Shown one piece after another: positions 48,983-57,265 of a DNA stretch of 64,000 bases. The position numbers were made by a program, and so were the translations under genes. Within the stretch, counting starts at the first letter, position 1. Every line of letters begins with the position of its first letter. The notes under the pieces are model-generated. The model saw only the letters and a program-made list of their open reading frames with translations. It was not told where the DNA came from and made no database searches. The DNA is from Pseudomonas nitroreducens NBRC 12694. Its GTDB lineage: Bacteria; Pseudomonadota; Gammaproteobacteria; Pseudomonadales; Pseudomonadaceae. The stretch covers positions 62,001 through 126,000 of the forward strand of contig NZ_BDAI01000007.1 of NCBI RefSeq assembly GCF_002091755.1, given 5' to 3'.

Positions 48983-50521
48983 ATGATGCGCACCGCACGC
49001 TCGCTGTCGATGGTCCGCAACACGCTGCTCAACTATGCAGGGCAGGCGTACGCCATCGTCATCGGCATCCTGATTCAGCCGTTCTACCTCGGCCACCTGG
49101 GCGCCGAGGCCTACGGCCTGATCGGCTTCTTCGCGGTGTTGCAGACCTGGTTGCTGCTGCTCGATGTCGGCTTGTCGCCGGCGCTGGTGCGCCAGGTGGC
49201 CCACGGCCGTGGCGCCCGTGGTCGTAACGTGAGCGGCGAAGGTCAGGACCAGGCGCGCCTGCTGCGTTCGTTCGAGCTGATCCTGCTGCCGCTGACGGCC
49301 GCCAGCACCCTGGCCGTGTTCGGCGGCAGCGGCTGGATCGCCGGGCAGTGGCTGAACGTGCAGCAGTTGTCGCCGGAACTGGTGGCGCAGTGCATCAGCC
49401 TGATGGGGCTGCTGGTCGCCCTGCGTCTGTACGCCACGCTTTACCGCAGTGCACTGCAGGGCCAGGAACTGCACGCCTACATCAATGGCGTGAACGTGTT
49501 CATCACCACCCTGCGTTACTTCGGCGGCCTGCTGCTGGTGGCGCACATCAGCCAGGACCCGCTGGTGTTCTTCCAGTTCCAGGTTGCGGTATCGCTGATC
49601 GAGGCGCTGCTGCTGGGTGGCAAGGCCTACCTGTGGATGGACGTGCGCCTGCTGACCCGCTTCTGCTGGGAAACGGTGCGCCCGGTGCTGCCCTTCGCCC
49701 TGGGCATGTCGCTCACCTCCTGTCTGTGGATCGTGCTCACCCAGCTGGACAAGGTCCTGCTGTCGAACCTGCTGCCCCTGCAGCAGTACGGTTATTTCTC
49801 CCTGGTGGCGCTGATTTCCGGCGGCATTCTCAGCCTGGTCAACCCGCTGGCGCAGTCGCTGCTGCCGCGCATGACCATGCTGGTCGCCGAAGGACGCCAC
49901 GACGACATGCAGCAGCTCTATCTCAAGGCGAACCGCTTCGTCTGTGTGCTGCTGTTCCCGATGGTCGCGGTGATCGCCGCTCATGGTCATGACCTGGTCC
50001 TGGCCTGGAGCGGCGATGCCGTGGCCGCCAGTTGGTGCCGGCCGATCCTCGTCTGGTACGTGCTGGGCGCAGGCCTGCTGGCAGTCGCCAGCTTCCAGTT
50101 CTACCTGCAGTACGCCCATGGCCAGCTGCGCATGCACGTCTGGTACAGCGTCGTTTCCACCCTGGTGAGCGTGCCGCTGGTGATCGCCAGCGCCTACCTG
50201 TACGGCGTCGTTGGCGTGGCGCTGTGCTGGTTCGGCCTGCGCCTGGTGTCGTTCCTGATCTGGCCGCTGATCGTGCACCGCACCTTCGCTCCGGAACTGC
50301 ACGGCACCTGGCTGCGCGACACCCTGCAGATCGCCGCGCTCAGCGCCGCCGGCCTGCTGCTCAGCGAGCCCTTCTACGCGCTGCTGGCCCGCTCGGGTGA
50401 GCGCCTGTGGCTGCTGGCGGCGCTCGCCGCGTGCGGCCTGATCACCCTGTTCCTCGTTGGCGCGGGCTCTGCCCCGACTCTGCTGCGCCTGTTCAAACCG
50501 TCCCACAAGCCGAGTGTCTAG
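48983..50521 (+). CDS. Wzx-type polysaccharide flippase
   Basis: 512 residues, with about 12-14 membrane segments, of the MOP superfamily. It begins with NTLLNYAGQAYAIVIGILIQ and continues with QPFYLGHLGAEAYGLIGFFA, typical of the polysaccharide transporter group. It should move the undecaprenyl-linked repeat unit across the inner membrane to the polymerase. ATG 48983 or 48986 both lie near AAGGGGACG. It follows the aminotransferase by 7 bases and precedes a glycosyltransferase by 2. Confidence 0.9.
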   Translation: MMRTARSLSMVRNTLLNYAGQAYAIVIGILIQPFYLGHLGAEAYGLIGFFAVLQTWLLLLDVGLSPALVRQVAHGRGARGRNVSGEGQDQARLLRSFELILLPLTAASTLAVFGGSGWIAGQWLNVQQLSPELVAQCISLMGLLVALRLYATLYRSALQGQELHAYINGVNVFITTLRYFGGLLLVAHISQDPLVFFQFQVAVSLIEALLLGGKAYLWMDVRLLTRFCWETVRPVLPFALGMSLTSCLWIVLTQLDKVLLSNLLPLQQYGYFSLVALISGGILSLVNPLAQSLLPRMTMLVAEGRHDDMQQLYLKANRFVCVLLFPMVAVIAAHGHDLVLAWSGDAVAASWCRPILVWYVLGAGLLAVASFQFYLQYAHGQLRMHVWYSVVSTLVSVPLVIASAYLYGVVGVALCWFGLRLVSFLIWPLIVHRTFAPELHGTWLRDTLQIAALSAAGLLLSEPFYALLARSGERLWLLAALAACGLITLFLVGAGSAPTLLRLFKPSHKPSV

Positions 50522-50523
50522 AC

Positions 50524-51453
50524 ATGGATATCCGCTCCGAGCTGCAGATCCTCTCCAACTGGCCGGAAGACCCGAAGCCTCTATTGAGCGTCGTTTGCCT
50601 GGCCTACAACCAGGTCAACTACATCGGCCGCACGCTGGACAGCTTCCTGGAGCAGGTCACCGACTTCCGCATCGAAGTGCTGGTCAACGATGACGCCTCC
50701 ACCGACGGCACCAGCGAAGTGATCGCCGACTACGCGGCGCGCTATCCGCACATCATCAAGCCGATCTTCCACAAGGAAAACCAGTACTCCAAGGGCCTGT
50801 CCCACGGCCTGCCGGTGTTCCGCAAGGCGCGCGGCCGCTACATCGCCTACTGCGAGGGCGACGACTACTGGACCGACCCGCGCAAGCTGCAGATCCAGGT
50901 CGATTTCCTCGAGAAGAATCCCGACTACGTCATCACCTACCACGACGCCTACACCTTCAACGAGGACGGCGTGATCAAGCCGATGCAGCTCACCGGCAAG
51001 TTCCGCCGTGACGCCAGCCGCCTGGAGCTGCAGCAGGCGCGGGCGATCTCCACGCTGACCACGGTGTTCCGCAACGTGCTTACCGAGATGCCCGAGGAGC
51101 TGCTCACCACGCGCATGGTCGACCTCTGCTGGTGGTCGCTGCTGGGTGCCTACGGCAAGGGGCGCTTCATGGAGGAAATTCGTCCCGCCGCCTACCGCGT
51201 GCACAAGGGCGGGATCTTCTCCATGCAGGCCGACCGCGTGCAGCAGCACATGACCCTGCACACCTACTACTGCCTGTCGCGCTACTACCAGCGCCTGGGG
51301 AACCAGGAGCTCAACGAGTATTTCCTGATGCAGGTCTGCCGGATGTCCATGGCCGCCATTTCGCCCATGCGCAAGGTGCAGGCGTTCCTGATGTTGATCG
51401 GCAACCACGGCGTCAACCTGCTCAAGCGGCTGAACCCGATTCAGGCGCGCTGA
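50524..51453 (+). CDS. GT2 family glycosyltransferase
   Basis: 309 residues of GT-A fold. SVVCLAYNQVNYIGRTLDSF is the nucleotide-binding start, LVNDDASTDGTSEVI the first Asp pair, and YCEGDDYWTDPRKLQIQ the metal-binding DxD-type site. It has no long membrane helix. It adds one sugar to the lipid-linked repeat on the cytoplasmic face; donor and linkage are not predictable. The 2-base gap to wzx indicates translational coupling, and it lacks its own ribosome site. Confidence 0.9.
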   Translation: MDIRSELQILSNWPEDPKPLLSVVCLAYNQVNYIGRTLDSFLEQVTDFRIEVLVNDDASTDGTSEVIADYAARYPHIIKPIFHKENQYSKGLSHGLPVFRKARGRYIAYCEGDDYWTDPRKLQIQVDFLEKNPDYVITYHDAYTFNEDGVIKPMQLTGKFRRDASRLELQQARAISTLTTVFRNVLTEMPEELLTTRMVDLCWWSLLGAYGKGRFMEEIRPAAYRVHKGGIFSMQADRVQQHMTLHTYYCLSRYYQRLGNQELNEYFLMQVCRMSMAAISPMRKVQAFLMLIGNHGVNLLKRLNPIQAR

Positions 51454-51484
51454 GCCGCGCTACCTCAATGGAGGATGGAAGTCC

Positions 51485-53698
51485 ATGAGTGTCATGCCCC
51501 GCTCGTCCCTGGAAACGCTCCAGGACACCCGCATCGATGTCGCCGGCCTGCTGCGCCTGCTGTTCGATCACAAGAAGATGATCCTCGCCGTCACTGGCCT
51601 GTTCGCCGTACTCGGGCTCTTCTATGCAGTGGTCGCCACGCCCATCTATGTCTCCGGCGCGATGATCCAGATCGAGCAGAAGAAGAACGGCCTCAACGGT
51701 ACGCCCGAGGTGATCAATCGCCCCGACTCGGTGTCGATCGCCTCCACCGAGATCGAGCTGCTGAAATCCCGCGCGGTGCTCGGCAAGGCGGTCGAACTGC
51801 TGAAGCTGGACATCGTCGCCAAGCCCAAGCGCCTGCCGCTGATTGGTGACTACCTGGCGCGGCGCTACCAGCCGGAAGCCGGCCAGACCCTCGCTGCACC
51901 CTGGCTGGGCATGGGCGCCTACGGTTGGGGCGGCGAGCAGATCAAGGTGTTCTCCCTCGACGTGCCGGAGGAATACCTGGGTGAGCCGCTGACCCTGGTG
52001 GCCGACGGCGGCGACGCCTATCACCTGCTCAACGCCGATGGCCAGCTGCTGCTGCGCGGCGAGCTGAAGAAACCGGTGCTGGAGAAAGGCTTCAGCATCG
52101 AGGTGGACGAACTGGTGGCACGCCCCGGTACCGAGTTCATCGTGGCGAAGAACCGCCTGCTGACCACCACCCTGAACTACCAGAAGCTGCTCAAGGTGGC
52201 CGAGGCGGGCAAGGACTCGGGGATCATCTACATGACCCTGGAGGACCCGAACCCGCTGCAGGCTGACCGCATCCTCGACAAGATCAGCCAGCTCTATGTG
52301 CTGCAGAACGTCGAGCGCAGTTCCGCCGAAGCCTCCCAGCGCCTGCAGTTCCTGCGCTCGCAGCTGCCGGTGGTGCGCATGGACCTGGAAAAGGCCGAAG
52401 CCGCCTACAACGCCTACCAGACCACGGCTAAATCTGCCGACATCAGCGTCGAGACCCGTGGCGTGCTGGACCAGGTGGTGGGCATCGACAACCAGCTCTC
52501 CGAGCTCAAGCTCAAGCGCGCCGAGTACGACCGCCTGTACACCCCGACCCACCCGACCTACCAGGCCCTGCTCAAGCAGATGAGCAGCCTGGAAGACCGC
52601 AAGGCGCAACTGCAGAAACGCATCCAGACCCTGCCGGCGACCCAGCAGGAGCTGCTGCGCCTGTCCCGTGACATGCAGGTCACCCGGCAGACCTACACCA
52701 CCCTGCTGAACAAGGCCCAGGAGCAGGACATCATCCGCGCCGGGACCATCGGCAACGTGCGGGTGATCGACACCGCCCAGGCCAACGTCGAGCAGCCGGC
52801 CAAGCCCATGCGCAAGGTCATCGTGTTGCTCGCCACCCTGCTCGGCTTCTGTGTCGCCCTGGGCATCCTGTTCCTGCGCCAGGCCTTCTACCGTGGCGTG
52901 GAGAATCCCGAGGCGATCGAACAGCTCGGCCTTTCCGTGCTCGCCGCGATTCCCTACTCGCGGCAGCAGGAGCGCCTGGAGAAGGAGCGCAAGGGCGACA
53001 TCCTCGGCCATACGCCGAAACTGCTGGCCGCCTCCACCCCCGGCGACCTGGCCAACGAGGCCATCCGCAGCCTGCGCACCAACCTGCACTTCGCCCTGCT
53101 CGAAGCGCGCAACAACGTCGTGATGCTCACCAGCCCCGCGCCGGGAGCCGGCAAGTCGTTCGTCTCCAGCAACCTGGCCGCCATCGTCGCGCAATCGGGC
53201 CTGCGCACCCTGCTGATCGATGCCGACATGCGCAAGGGCTACCTGCACCGGGTGTTCGGCCTGACCCCGCGCCACGGCCTGTCCGACGCGCTGAGCGCGC
53301 ACCGCCCATTGAGCGAGGTGATCCTGCCCACCGAGGTGCCGGAGCTGGACTTCATTTCCTGTGGCTTCGCCGCACCGAACCCGTCCGAGCTGCTGATGCA
53401 CGACAACTTCGCCCAGCTGCTGCGCGATGCCTCGTCGATGTATGACCTGGTGATAGTCGACACCCCGCCGGTGCTGGCGGTGACCGATGCCGCGCTGGTC
53501 GGCCGGCTGTGCGGCATCTGCCTGCTGGTGACCCGCTTCGGCCAGAGCCCGGCCAGCGAGATCGACACCGCGCGCCGCCGCCTGGGGCAGAGCGGCATCC
53601 ACCTGCAGGGCGCGATCCTCAATGGCGTGAAGCGCAAGGCCTCCACCGCAGCCTACGACTACGGTGCCTACGCCTATCGCTACGACGCCAAGGACTGA
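51485..53698 (+). CDS. Wzc-type polysaccharide co-polymerase and tyrosine kinase
   Basis: 737 residues. An N-terminal Wzz domain with one membrane helix near 33-55 and another near 440-462, a large periplasmic region between (with coiled-coil stretches about 260-420 and a QQELLRLSRDMQVTRQTYT motif), and a cytoplasmic BY-kinase domain: Walker A SPAPGAGKS (about 549-557), Walker A' LLIDADMRKG, Walker B VIVDTPPVL. The C-terminal tail has a Tyr cluster (YDYGAYAYRYD), the usual autophosphorylation sites. It controls chain length and export with the Wza at 63401. It has a good ribosome site, GGAAGTCC. Confidence 0.93.
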   Translation: MSVMPRSSLETLQDTRIDVAGLLRLLFDHKKMILAVTGLFAVLGLFYAVVATPIYVSGAMIQIEQKKNGLNGTPEVINRPDSVSIASTEIELLKSRAVLGKAVELLKLDIVAKPKRLPLIGDYLARRYQPEAGQTLAAPWLGMGAYGWGGEQIKVFSLDVPEEYLGEPLTLVADGGDAYHLLNADGQLLLRGELKKPVLEKGFSIEVDELVARPGTEFIVAKNRLLTTTLNYQKLLKVAEAGKDSGIIYMTLEDPNPLQADRILDKISQLYVLQNVERSSAEASQRLQFLRSQLPVVRMDLEKAEAAYNAYQTTAKSADISVETRGVLDQVVGIDNQLSELKLKRAEYDRLYTPTHPTYQALLKQMSSLEDRKAQLQKRIQTLPATQQELLRLSRDMQVTRQTYTTLLNKAQEQDIIRAGTIGNVRVIDTAQANVEQPAKPMRKVIVLLATLLGFCVALGILFLRQAFYRGVENPEAIEQLGLSVLAAIPYSRQQERLEKERKGDILGHTPKLLAASTPGDLANEAIRSLRTNLHFALLEARNNVVMLTSPAPGAGKSFVSSNLAAIVAQSGLRTLLIDADMRKGYLHRVFGLTPRHGLSDALSAHRPLSEVILPTEVPELDFISCGFAAPNPSELLMHDNFAQLLRDASSMYDLVIVDTPPVLAVTDAALVGRLCGICLLVTRFGQSPASEIDTARRRLGQSGIHLQGAILNGVKRKASTAAYDYGAYAYRYDAKD

Positions 53699-53725
53699 AG
53701 CCGCAGGCAGGGAAGGAGTACCGAC

Positions 53726-54475
53726 ATGGTCCATATCGTCAGCCTGATGCAGCCATACCTGTTCCCCTACCTGGGGTACTTCCAGCTGATCGCCGCGAGC
53801 AGTCTGTTCATTCTCGGCGACAGCCTGCAGTACACCCGACGCGGCTGGATCAACCGCAATCGGGTGCTGGTCGGCGGCAAGATCTGGCAGTTCAGTTTTC
53901 CCCTGGAACAGGGCTCGCAGACCCAGGCGATCAACGAACGACGCCTGAGTGACGAGATGCGGCTGACCAACCAGCGCTTGCTGCACACGATCCGCCATGC
54001 CTACCACCGTGCGCCGTGCTACGAGCAGGTGATGCCGCTGCTGGAGGAAATCCTCGAACACCCCGAGCGCAACCTGTCGCACTTCGCCGAGCACTCGATC
54101 CGCCGCATCTGCCAGTACATGGAGATCGACACGCCGATGACGCGTGTCTCCGAGTTGGACCTGGCCGACGACATCGGCCGCGACCAGCGCCTGATCGAAG
54201 CGGTGAAGCAGACCGGTGGCGACGTCTACCTCAATCCCGAAGGTGGCCGCCACCTGTACTCGCCGGACGTGTTCAACGCCCACGGCCTGGAGTTGCAGTT
54301 CCTGCGCATGGAGCCGGTGAGCTACCCGCAGTTCAGCCCGGATTTCGTCCCCAGCCTGTCGATCATCGACGTGCTGATGTTCAACCCGCCAGACGAACTG
54401 CAGCGCCTGCTGGGCCGCTACACCGTGGAGCGGCCCGCGCCCTCCTCGGACATCCTCGGAGAGTACGAATCATGA
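53726..54475 (+). CDS. WbqC-like family protein
   Basis: 249 residues of the WbqC-like family (PF08889 type). It begins with the signature LMQPYLFPYLGYFQLIAASS and carries LQYTRRGWINRNRVL and LNPEGGRHLY. The family occurs in polysaccharide and glycopeptide clusters, sometimes with 4-amino sugars, and its reaction is unproven; acyl or aminoacyl transfer has been proposed. The link with a VioA-like aminotransferase fits but does not prove modification of the amino group. Its stop overlaps the RfaH-like start by 4 bases. Confidence 0.85.
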   Translation: MVHIVSLMQPYLFPYLGYFQLIAASSLFILGDSLQYTRRGWINRNRVLVGGKIWQFSFPLEQGSQTQAINERRLSDEMRLTNQRLLHTIRHAYHRAPCYEQVMPLLEEILEHPERNLSHFAEHSIRRICQYMEIDTPMTRVSELDLADDIGRDQRLIEAVKQTGGDVYLNPEGGRHLYSPDVFNAHGLELQFLRMEPVSYPQFSPDFVPSLSIIDVLMFNPPDELQRLLGRYTVERPAPSSDILGEYES

Positions 54476-54993
54476 GCGCCGTCGCCATCTCCACTGCCGG
54501 GCAATACCGCTGGTACCTGATCCAGACCAAGCCGCACCAGGAGCTGCGCGCCGAGGAGAACCTCGGCCGCCAGGGCTTTTCCTGCTATCGCCCGGTGGTG
54601 GGGCAGGGCGGCCGGGCGCAGCCGCTGTTCCCCGGCTACCTGTTCATCCGCCTCGATCAGCAGCACGACAACTGGTTCCCGATCCGCTCCACCCGTGGCG
54701 TGGCGCGCCTCGTCAGCTTTGGCGCGCAGCCGCTGGCAGTGGCCGACGACCTGGTGGAAGGCATCCGCCAGCGCCTGGCCGCCATGCCGGAGCGCCGTGC
54801 CAGCGGCTTCCACGAAGGGCAGATGGTGCGCGTGAAGTGCGCAGGCGATTGCGAAGTGGATGCGATCTTCCTCTGCGAGGACGGCACCGAGCGCGGGTTG
54901 ATCCTGCTCAACCTGCTGCAACGCGAACAACGCATCCGGGTCCCGCTCAGCCAGCTCTCGGCGGTCGTTGGCAACGACGGCTGGCGCGCCTGA
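54472..54993 (+). CDS. RfaH-like transcription antiterminator (NusG paralogue)
   Basis: 173 residues. The N-terminal NGN domain (about 12-110) aligns by eye with E. coli RfaH: RWYLIQTKPHQELRAEENL, QPLFPGYLFIRLD, IRSTRGVARLVSFG. The C-terminal part matches the RfaH KOW region: GQMVRVKCAGDCEVDAIFLC and RGLILLNLLQREQRIRVPLS. The LLLNLL-type sequence and lack of a canonical KOW Gly-rich loop separate it from housekeeping NusG. The leader of the same operon carries two ops elements. It overlaps the WbqC-like gene by 4 bases. Confidence 0.88.
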   Translation: MSAVAISTAGQYRWYLIQTKPHQELRAEENLGRQGFSCYRPVVGQGGRAQPLFPGYLFIRLDQQHDNWFPIRSTRGVARLVSFGAQPLAVADDLVEGIRQRLAAMPERRASGFHEGQMVRVKCAGDCEVDAIFLCEDGTERGLILLNLLQREQRIRVPLSQLSAVVGNDGWRA

Positions 54994-55037
54994 GGCGCTC
55001 GACTCTCACAGGATCAACTGCAAGGAGGTGTGGCGAG

Positions 55038-56036
55038 ATGAATGGATCGACCGTGCTGGTGACGCTGACCTATGGCGACCGTCTCGAGTACTTGGAAGAG
55101 CTGCTGGCCCGCGCCTTCCGCGAGAAGGACATCACCCGCGCCATCGTCGTCAGCAATGCCTCGGTGGCTGAACTGGACCAGTTGTTCATGCTCTGGCCCA
55201 ACCGCGTGCAGGTGATCGAGCTGGACAGCAACACCGGCTCGGCCAATGGCTATGCCGTGGGCATCGAGGCCGCGCTGAAGAGCGGCTGCGACTTCATCTG
55301 GCTGATGGATGACGACAACGCGCCGACGCCGGGCTCGTTCCCGCTGCTCAAGCAGCGCCTGATCGATTGCGCGCTGCGCCATGGCACCGACAACACGGCC
55401 GTGCTGGGCTTCCGCCCGACCCACCAGGCCGACGTCGCTTCCGGAGTGCCGACCCGTTTCATCACGCCGCCGCGCTCCAGCTACTTCGGTTTCCATGTTC
55501 GCCAGCTGCCCTACAAACTCTGGCGCCGCACGCCCTGGGGCAAGCCGAAGCCGCGCCCGGCGCAGCCGCTGCTGGAGCTGCCGTTCGCCTACTACGGCGG
55601 CCTGCTCGGGCATGCCGATCTGTTCCGCCGCATCGGCCTGCCGCGCCGCGACCTGGTGCTCTACGCCGACGACACCGAATACACCTTCCGTATCGGCAAC
55701 CTGGGTGGCCACCTCTACCTGGTGCCCGAGGCGGGCCTGGATGACCTGGAGAACTCCTGGAACATCAAGGCGCGCACCTCGAACATCTACGAGACCTACC
55801 TGCTGGGCAGCTCCGACCTGCGCGCCTACTACGCCGCGCGCAACCAGGCGTGGTTCGACAAGAACCTGTGGGTGACCTCGCCGCTGATGTACCGCTTCAA
55901 CCGCTGGGTGTTCATCCGCCTGCTGCACTTCTTCGCCCGCCGCCACCAGCGCGAAAGCCGCCTGGCCCTGCTGCTGCAGGCGATCCGCGATGGCGAAGCC
56001 GGTGCGCTCGGCATGAACCGGGCCTACCCGCTATGA
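55038..56036 (+). CDS. GT2 family glycosyltransferase (galactofuranosyltransferase-like)
   Basis: 332 residues. The GT-A fold starts with VLVTLTYGDRLEYLEELLAR and has FIWLMDDDNAPTPGSF, an expanded DDD metal site seen in rhamnosyl- and galactofuranosyltransferases of the GlfT/RfbN-like groups, plus YADDTEYTFRIGNLGG as a catalytic-base region. An excellent ribosome site, AAGGAGGTG, eight bases before the ATG, suggests high translation. It starts 44 bases after the RfaH-like gene. Donor sugar is uncertain. Confidence 0.88.
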   Translation: MNGSTVLVTLTYGDRLEYLEELLARAFREKDITRAIVVSNASVAELDQLFMLWPNRVQVIELDSNTGSANGYAVGIEAALKSGCDFIWLMDDDNAPTPGSFPLLKQRLIDCALRHGTDNTAVLGFRPTHQADVASGVPTRFITPPRSSYFGFHVRQLPYKLWRRTPWGKPKPRPAQPLLELPFAYYGGLLGHADLFRRIGLPRRDLVLYADDTEYTFRIGNLGGHLYLVPEAGLDDLENSWNIKARTSNIYETYLLGSSDLRAYYAARNQAWFDKNLWVTSPLMYRFNRWVFIRLLHFFARRHQRESRLALLLQAIRDGEAGALGMNRAYPL

Positions 56037-57265
56037 GACTGCTGCTGCTCAACACCCTCTACGCCCCGCACATCGGCGGCGGGGCGGAGGTCATGCTGCA
56101 GCACATGGCCGAGGGCCTGCGCGCACGCGGCCATGAGGTGCAGGTGCTCTGCACCGGGCCGGACGCCGGCCTGCAACGCGAGACGGTGAACGGCGTGCCG
56201 GTGCTGCGAGCCGGCCTGCGCAACCTTTACTGGCCCTTCGACGACAAGAGCCAAGGCGCGCTGAAACGCCTCGCGTGGCACGGGCTGGACCGCTACAACC
56301 GCGGCATGCGCAGTCTGCTGGCGAAGGTGCTCGAAGAGGTCGAGCCGGACGTGGTGATCTGCCACAACCTGTCGGGCTGGTCGATCTCCGCCTGGGATGC
56401 GATCCGTGCCGCCGGCCTGCCCATCGTGCAGGTCCTGCACGACCAGTACCTGACCTGCCCGCGTGGTGTGCGCTTCAACAAGGGCCGCCATTGCGAGCAG
56501 CAATGCGCCCCCTGTGCGTTGTTGCGGCGCTCCCATGCTGCGGCTTCGAGCGATGTCGACGCGGTGGTCGGTGTCAGTCGCTACCAGCTCAATACGCTGC
56601 TCGACGCCGGTTACTTCTCCGGCAGCCAGACCCACGTGGTCTACAACGGCTCGCCGATGGCAGAAGTGCCTGTCGCGCCGCCGGCTTCCGGGCGCCGCCC
56701 GTTGCGCTTCGGCTTCATCGGTGCGCTGACGCCGAACAAGGGCGTGGAGTGGTTGATCGAGCAGTTCCAGGCGCGCGGCGACGATGCCTCGCTGCTGATC
56801 GCCGGACGCGGCGACGCGGCCTACGTGAACCAGCTGAAGTCCGCCGCCGACCCCCAGCGCGTGCACTTCGTCGGCTACCGCAAGGCCTCCGAGTTCTTTG
56901 CCGAGATCGACGTCGCCGTGGTCCCCAGCCTGTCGCCGGAGTCCTTCGGCCTGGTGGCGCTGGAGGCCTGCGCGCATCACCTGCCGGTAATCGCCTCGCG
57001 CATGGGCGGGCTGGTGGAAGTCGTCCAGGACGAGATCAACGGCCTGCTCTGCTCGCCCGACCAGCCCGACTCGCTCGGTGATTCCATCCAGCGCCTGGCC
57101 CGGGACCCGGCGCTGCGCCAGCGCCTCGCCTCGCGAGCCCATGAATACGTGGCGCCGATGCTCAGCCTGGAGCGGATGCTCGACGAGTACGAAACCATCC
57201 TGCGCCACACCCTGCTTACCCGCGGAGTCCAGCATGGAACTGCAATCCCCGTATCCACGCTTTGA
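56033..57265 (+). CDS. GT4 family glycosyltransferase
   Basis: 410 residues of GT-B fold. NTLYAPHIGGGAEVMLQHMA is the acceptor-side loop. SLSPESFGLVALEACAHHLP is the E-x7-E donor-binding region of retaining GT4 enzymes. A cluster LTCPRGVRFNKGRHCEQQCA, with several Cys, lies in the acceptor domain. It overlaps the upstream GT2 by 4 bases (ATGA) and the downstream polymerase gene by 32, so the three are coupled. Substrate unknown. Confidence 0.9.
   Translation: MRLLLLNTLYAPHIGGGAEVMLQHMAEGLRARGHEVQVLCTGPDAGLQRETVNGVPVLRAGLRNLYWPFDDKSQGALKRLAWHGLDRYNRGMRSLLAKVLEEVEPDVVICHNLSGWSISAWDAIRAAGLPIVQVLHDQYLTCPRGVRFNKGRHCEQQCAPCALLRRSHAAASSDVDAVVGVSRYQLNTLLDAGYFSGSQTHVVYNGSPMAEVPVAPPASGRRPLRFGFIGALTPNKGVEWLIEQFQARGDDASLLIAGRGDAAYVNQLKSAADPQRVHFVGYRKASEFFAEIDVAVVPSLSPESFGLVALEACAHHLPVIASRMGGLVEVVQDEINGLLCSPDQPDSLGDSIQRLARDPALRQRLASRAHEYVAPMLSLERMLDEYETILRHTLLTRGVQHGTAIPVSTL

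Noticed and set aside
51422..54283. 953-codon open frame on the minus strand opposite wzc and wbqC-like genes
   Set aside because: It mirrors strongly coding + strand genes with clear domains. High GC leaves the antisense frame open by chance. The translation is rich in Gln, His, Ala and Val with no recognisable domain.
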